A stretch of 16,392 nt of DNA from Thermoplasmata archaeon (GTDB taxonomy: Archaea; Thermoplasmatota; Thermoplasmata; Thermoplasmatales; Thermoplasmataceae). Each line of letters opens with the position of its first letter. The first letter of the stretch is position 1. Shown in pieces: positions 14,359 through 16,392 of the stretch. Where the stretch lies: positions 1-16,392 of the forward strand of contig JAJZOK010000143.1 in NCBI GenBank assembly GCA_021811525.1, given 5' to 3'. Below the pieces are notes generated by a model. The model saw only the letters and a list, made by a program, of their open reading frames with translations. It did not search any database and was not told the origin of the DNA. Position numbers and translations under genes: made by a program.

Positions 14359-15456
14359 GTGTCATTGAAAGCAGTAATCATGGCCGGAGGGAAAGGGACC
14401 CGCCTCAGGCCTATCACATATTCAATTCCTAAGCCGCTGGTGCCAATAGCAGGCAAGCCCTGCATCGGCTATGTCCTGGACTCGTATTACGAGGCTGGAA
14501 TCAAGGATGCAATCATCACTGCAGGATACAAGTTTGAAGCCCTAATAAATGGCGTGATAAAGTTCAAGCACGCTGACCAGAACATTCTGTTCTCAGTGGA
14601 AAGGGAACCGGTGGGAACTGCAGGGAGCATCAAACTTGTCTCAAAATTCATTGACGACACCTTTATCGTTGGTAGCGGTGATACACTGGCTGACTTCAAC
14701 ATAACAAATATACTGAAGTTCCACAGGGAGAGGAAGTCCAAACTCACCATTGCACTCACCACCGTCGACGACCCATCACAATTTGGCATTGTGGAGATGA
14801 AAGATGGTGTCATCACGAGATTCATGGAGAAGCCTACTCCGGACAAGGCATTTTCAAAATTGATCAATGCTGGGCTTTACGTCATAGAACCGGAAATCCT
14901 TGATCTCATACCGGAAGGAGAGCCATATGATTTTGCAAAACAGCTTTTCCCGAAGCTCCTCGAAAATGGCATAAAGATAAATGGTTATGTGGGCGAGGGC
15001 ACCTGGCTTGATACAGGGAGGCCAAACGACATGATAAGGGCAAACCAGCTCATGACCGAGAAGTACGGGTATAATTACTCTGAAAGCGGCGCATCTGGGA
15101 AGCTCATTGTGAACTCCTCGCTGAGGCATTTCACTGGCACAACGCTGAAAGGCCCGACATTCATCGGCGAGGGAGTTACATCAATGAATGGCACAGTGAT
15201 CGAAGGTTCTGCCATTTATGACGGAGTACAGATTGGCCATGATGTGACAATTTCTGACTCAATACTCATGGATGGAGTCAAGGTCCTGGACGGGGCCAGA
15301 ATTGAAAAGTCCGTAATCATGAAAGGGACAGTCATTGGGCAGAAATGCGAGATCCACGAAAGCGTGCTTGCGCCAAAATTGAACCTTCAGAGCAATTCCA
15401 GAGTGTATAATGTGTCTCTCTCTTCAGAAATTATTGAAGAGGAGAACGGAATTTAA
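14359..15456 (+). CDS. Sugar-phosphate nucleotidyltransferase with left-handed beta-helix domain
   Basis: This 365-aa enzyme should transfer a nucleotide to a sugar 1-phosphate, making an NDP-sugar for surface glycans, lipids or glycoproteins. The N-terminal domain (1-230) carries the GT-A nucleotidyltransferase signature AVIMAGGKGTRLRPIT (5-20), then PKPLVPIAGKP (24-34), GSGDTLAD (106-112), FMEKP (155-159) and GTWLDTG (214-220). The C-terminal part (about 248-340) has hexapeptide-like beta-helix repeats such as TFIGEG, VQIGHDVTISDS and TVIGQKCEIHES. The architecture fits mannose-1-phosphate guanylyl-, glucose-1-phosphate thymidylyl- or UDP-sugar types, and the base and sugar cannot be fixed. 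The GTG at 14359 gives a normal N-terminus and fits a leaderless transcript. TTG at 14353 is possible. Confidence 0.93.
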   Translation: MSLKAVIMAGGKGTRLRPITYSIPKPLVPIAGKPCIGYVLDSYYEAGIKDAIITAGYKFEALINGVIKFKHADQNILFSVEREPVGTAGSIKLVSKFIDDTFIVGSGDTLADFNITNILKFHRERKSKLTIALTTVDDPSQFGIVEMKDGVITRFMEKPTPDKAFSKLINAGLYVIEPEILDLIPEGEPYDFAKQLFPKLLENGIKINGYVGEGTWLDTGRPNDMIRANQLMTEKYGYNYSESGASGKLIVNSSLRHFTGTTLKGPTFIGEGVTSMNGTVIEGSAIYDGVQIGHDVTISDSILMDGVKVLDGARIEKSVIMKGTVIGQKCEIHESVLAPKLNLQSNSRVYNVSLSSEIIEEENGI

Positions 15457-15460
15457 AATA

Positions 15461-16348
15461 TTAAAGAAAACCGGCTTTCTGCAGGATCAGGAGATCTTCT
15501 GTGGTAAGCTGCTCACCGTTCTTGAACTTGTCAAAGAGTGTGGTTGCCTTCTTCTGGAGTTCCCCTTCCTTTTCCTTCTTCTTTGAGGCCTTGGACTTTG
15601 TCCTAAGGCTTGAAATGACTTTCTCAAGGTCCCTGAGGTCGTTCTTTGCCTGGATGAATGCCTCATGTTCCTTGGTTGATTCCTGGCTGAACTTTACAAA
15701 CTGCTCGTGGAATTCATCTGCCTTCTTCCTGGTTTCATCAAGTTCCTGAAGGCTCTTGTTGATATCTTCACTTATGGAGGTTATCTTCTTTGAAATCTCG
15801 TCAATATCCTTCTTCAGGGTTTCCCCGCTCTTTCTCTCGCCGTTGATCTTCAAGCTGAGATCCCTGATGGAATCGTTGCTCTCCAGTTCCTTCTCCCTGA
15901 AGTTCTTCATCTGCTTGATCTCATTGCTGAGTTTTCTTATCTCGGAAACGACCTTCGCCTCTTCCTTCTTTTCAAGCTGGGTGGTCTGCTGCCTTGTCTC
16001 AAGCCTCTGGAGTTCCTTCTCCTTTACCCTGAGGTTCCTGCGGTCCACTCCCTCGACGTTGGTCTCTTCCCTGATCTTGCGGTATTCCTTCCTGAGTTCG
16101 GATAATTCCTTATAATGTTCTTCTTTCTCTGCGCGAAGTTTCTGGACCTGCTCAATGAGATCGTTCTTCTCAGCAATCTTCTTCTTTACTTCTTCACGCA
16201 TCTCGCGAACTTTGTTGTTAAGTATATCCCTTTCCTCAGCGAATCTGTGGCTCTCACCAGCAGCGTCGTCTCTCTTTTCAATGTGTTCTTCCACTATCTT
16301 TCTGATAAGTTCACGTTTTTGCTCAAAGTCTTCTAGAAGCTCGCTCAT
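15461..16348 (-). CDS. Archaeal coiled-coil protein, COG1340 type
   Basis: This 295-aa protein is highly charged and almost wholly helical, with heptad-like Glu/Lys/Leu repeats from about residue 5 to 255, broken near VEGVDRRNLR (about 97-106). After a Lys-rich stretch (SKASKKKEKEG) comes a short conserved-looking tail, LFDKFKNGEQLTTEDLLILQ. This matches my recollection of archaeal COG1340 coiled-coil proteins, which some databases mislabel as phosphoserine phosphatase. Function is unknown. No membrane segment or Walker motif is present, so it is not an SMC ATPase. The ATG at 16348 is chosen; in-frame GTG at 16354 and TTG at 16357 lie just upstream. It ends 4 bp from the nucleotidyltransferase stop. 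Confidence 0.85.
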   Translation of the reverse strand: MSELLEDFEQKRELIRKIVEEHIEKRDDAAGESHRFAEERDILNNKVREMREEVKKKIAEKNDLIEQVQKLRAEKEEHYKELSELRKEYRKIREETNVEGVDRRNLRVKEKELQRLETRQQTTQLEKKEEAKVVSEIRKLSNEIKQMKNFREKELESNDSIRDLSLKINGERKSGETLKKDIDEISKKITSISEDINKSLQELDETRKKADEFHEQFVKFSQESTKEHEAFIQAKNDLRDLEKVISSLRTKSKASKKKEKEGELQKKATTLFDKFKNGEQLTTEDLLILQKAGFL

Positions 16349-16384
16349 ACTCACCAATCACGCAAAAGCTTTTTCAGGATGCCC

Positions 16385-16392
16385 GATTTAAA
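16385..16392 (-). promoter_or_regulatory. TATA box of the coiled-coil gene at the window edge
   Basis: On the minus strand the edge reads TTTAAATC. It predicts initiation near 16362, a short leader before the ATG at 16348. It may extend past the window. Confidence 0.45.

Noticed and set aside
15501..16336. Several Ser/Phe/Leu-rich plus-strand frames opposite the coiled-coil gene.
   Set aside because: They are antisense images of Lys/Glu-rich coiled-coil codons, which always read as Phe/Ser/Leu-rich; they are not membrane proteins.
16348..16357. Upstream TTG and GTG starts for the coiled-coil gene.
   Set aside because: They are possible but add only two or three residues; the ATG at 16348 is the stronger codon and is preceded by GGTGAG.
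1..16392. CRISPR arrays, insertion sequences, integrases, toxin-antitoxin or defence genes.
   Set aside because: No regularly spaced repeats, transposase or integrase motifs, or terminal repeats were seen on either strand; intergenic spaces are too small and the genes are of housekeeping type.

Overview
The window looks like chromosomal DNA of a Thermoplasmatales-type euryarchaeon. This is inferred from protein character: an SDR-type L-threonine dehydrogenase very like the Thermoplasma volcanium enzyme, histidine-degrading urocanase, an NADP isocitrate dehydrogenase, an archaeal COG1340 coiled-coil protein and minimal Suf genes. Archaeal TATA boxes sit about 25 nt before many start codons, giving leaderless or near-leaderless transcripts, and TTG and GTG starts are used. 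No rRNA, tRNA, CRISPR array or insertion sequence is visible. No gap between genes exceeds about 265 bp.

Layout. (1) 1-1618: an Fe-S assembly locus. sufC and the first 27 codons of a following gene (probably sufB) run leftward. A divergent winged-helix regulator with the three-cysteine C-terminus of SufR runs rightward from the same control region. (2) 1629-4180: a leftward operon of ABC-exporter ATPase, ABC-2 permease and an APH-fold small-molecule kinase, with a 4-bp overlap and then a 9-bp gap. (3) 4256-5206: L-threonine 3-dehydrogenase, leftward. (4) 5348-7202: rightward moaE-like gene followed by an aldehyde dehydrogenase homologue that appears to have lost all its catalytic residues. 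(5) 7220-8440: NADP-isocitrate dehydrogenase, leftward. (6) 8441-8703: a 263-bp intergenic region with a 24-codon micro-ORF, a hairpin and a perfect 15-bp palindrome before purA. (7) 8704-12528: purA (rightward), an exonuclease III family AP endonuclease (leftward, overlapping purA tail-to-tail) and hutU (rightward). (8) 12593-14218: a 101-aa membrane protein and an MFS transporter, both leftward. (9) 14359-15456: a sugar-nucleotidyltransferase with a left-handed beta-helix tail, rightward. (10) 15461-16348: a coiled-coil protein, leftward.

Most of the window is housekeeping metabolism: Fe-S assembly, threonine and histidine catabolism, TCA cycle, AMP synthesis, molybdopterin, DNA repair and sugar nucleotides. 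The parts most worth a second look are the SufR-like regulator divergent from sufC, the catalytically dead ALDH paralogue next to a MoaE with unusual residues, the exporter plus APH-kinase operon, and the structured leader of purA. I see no clear novel defence or mobile system.
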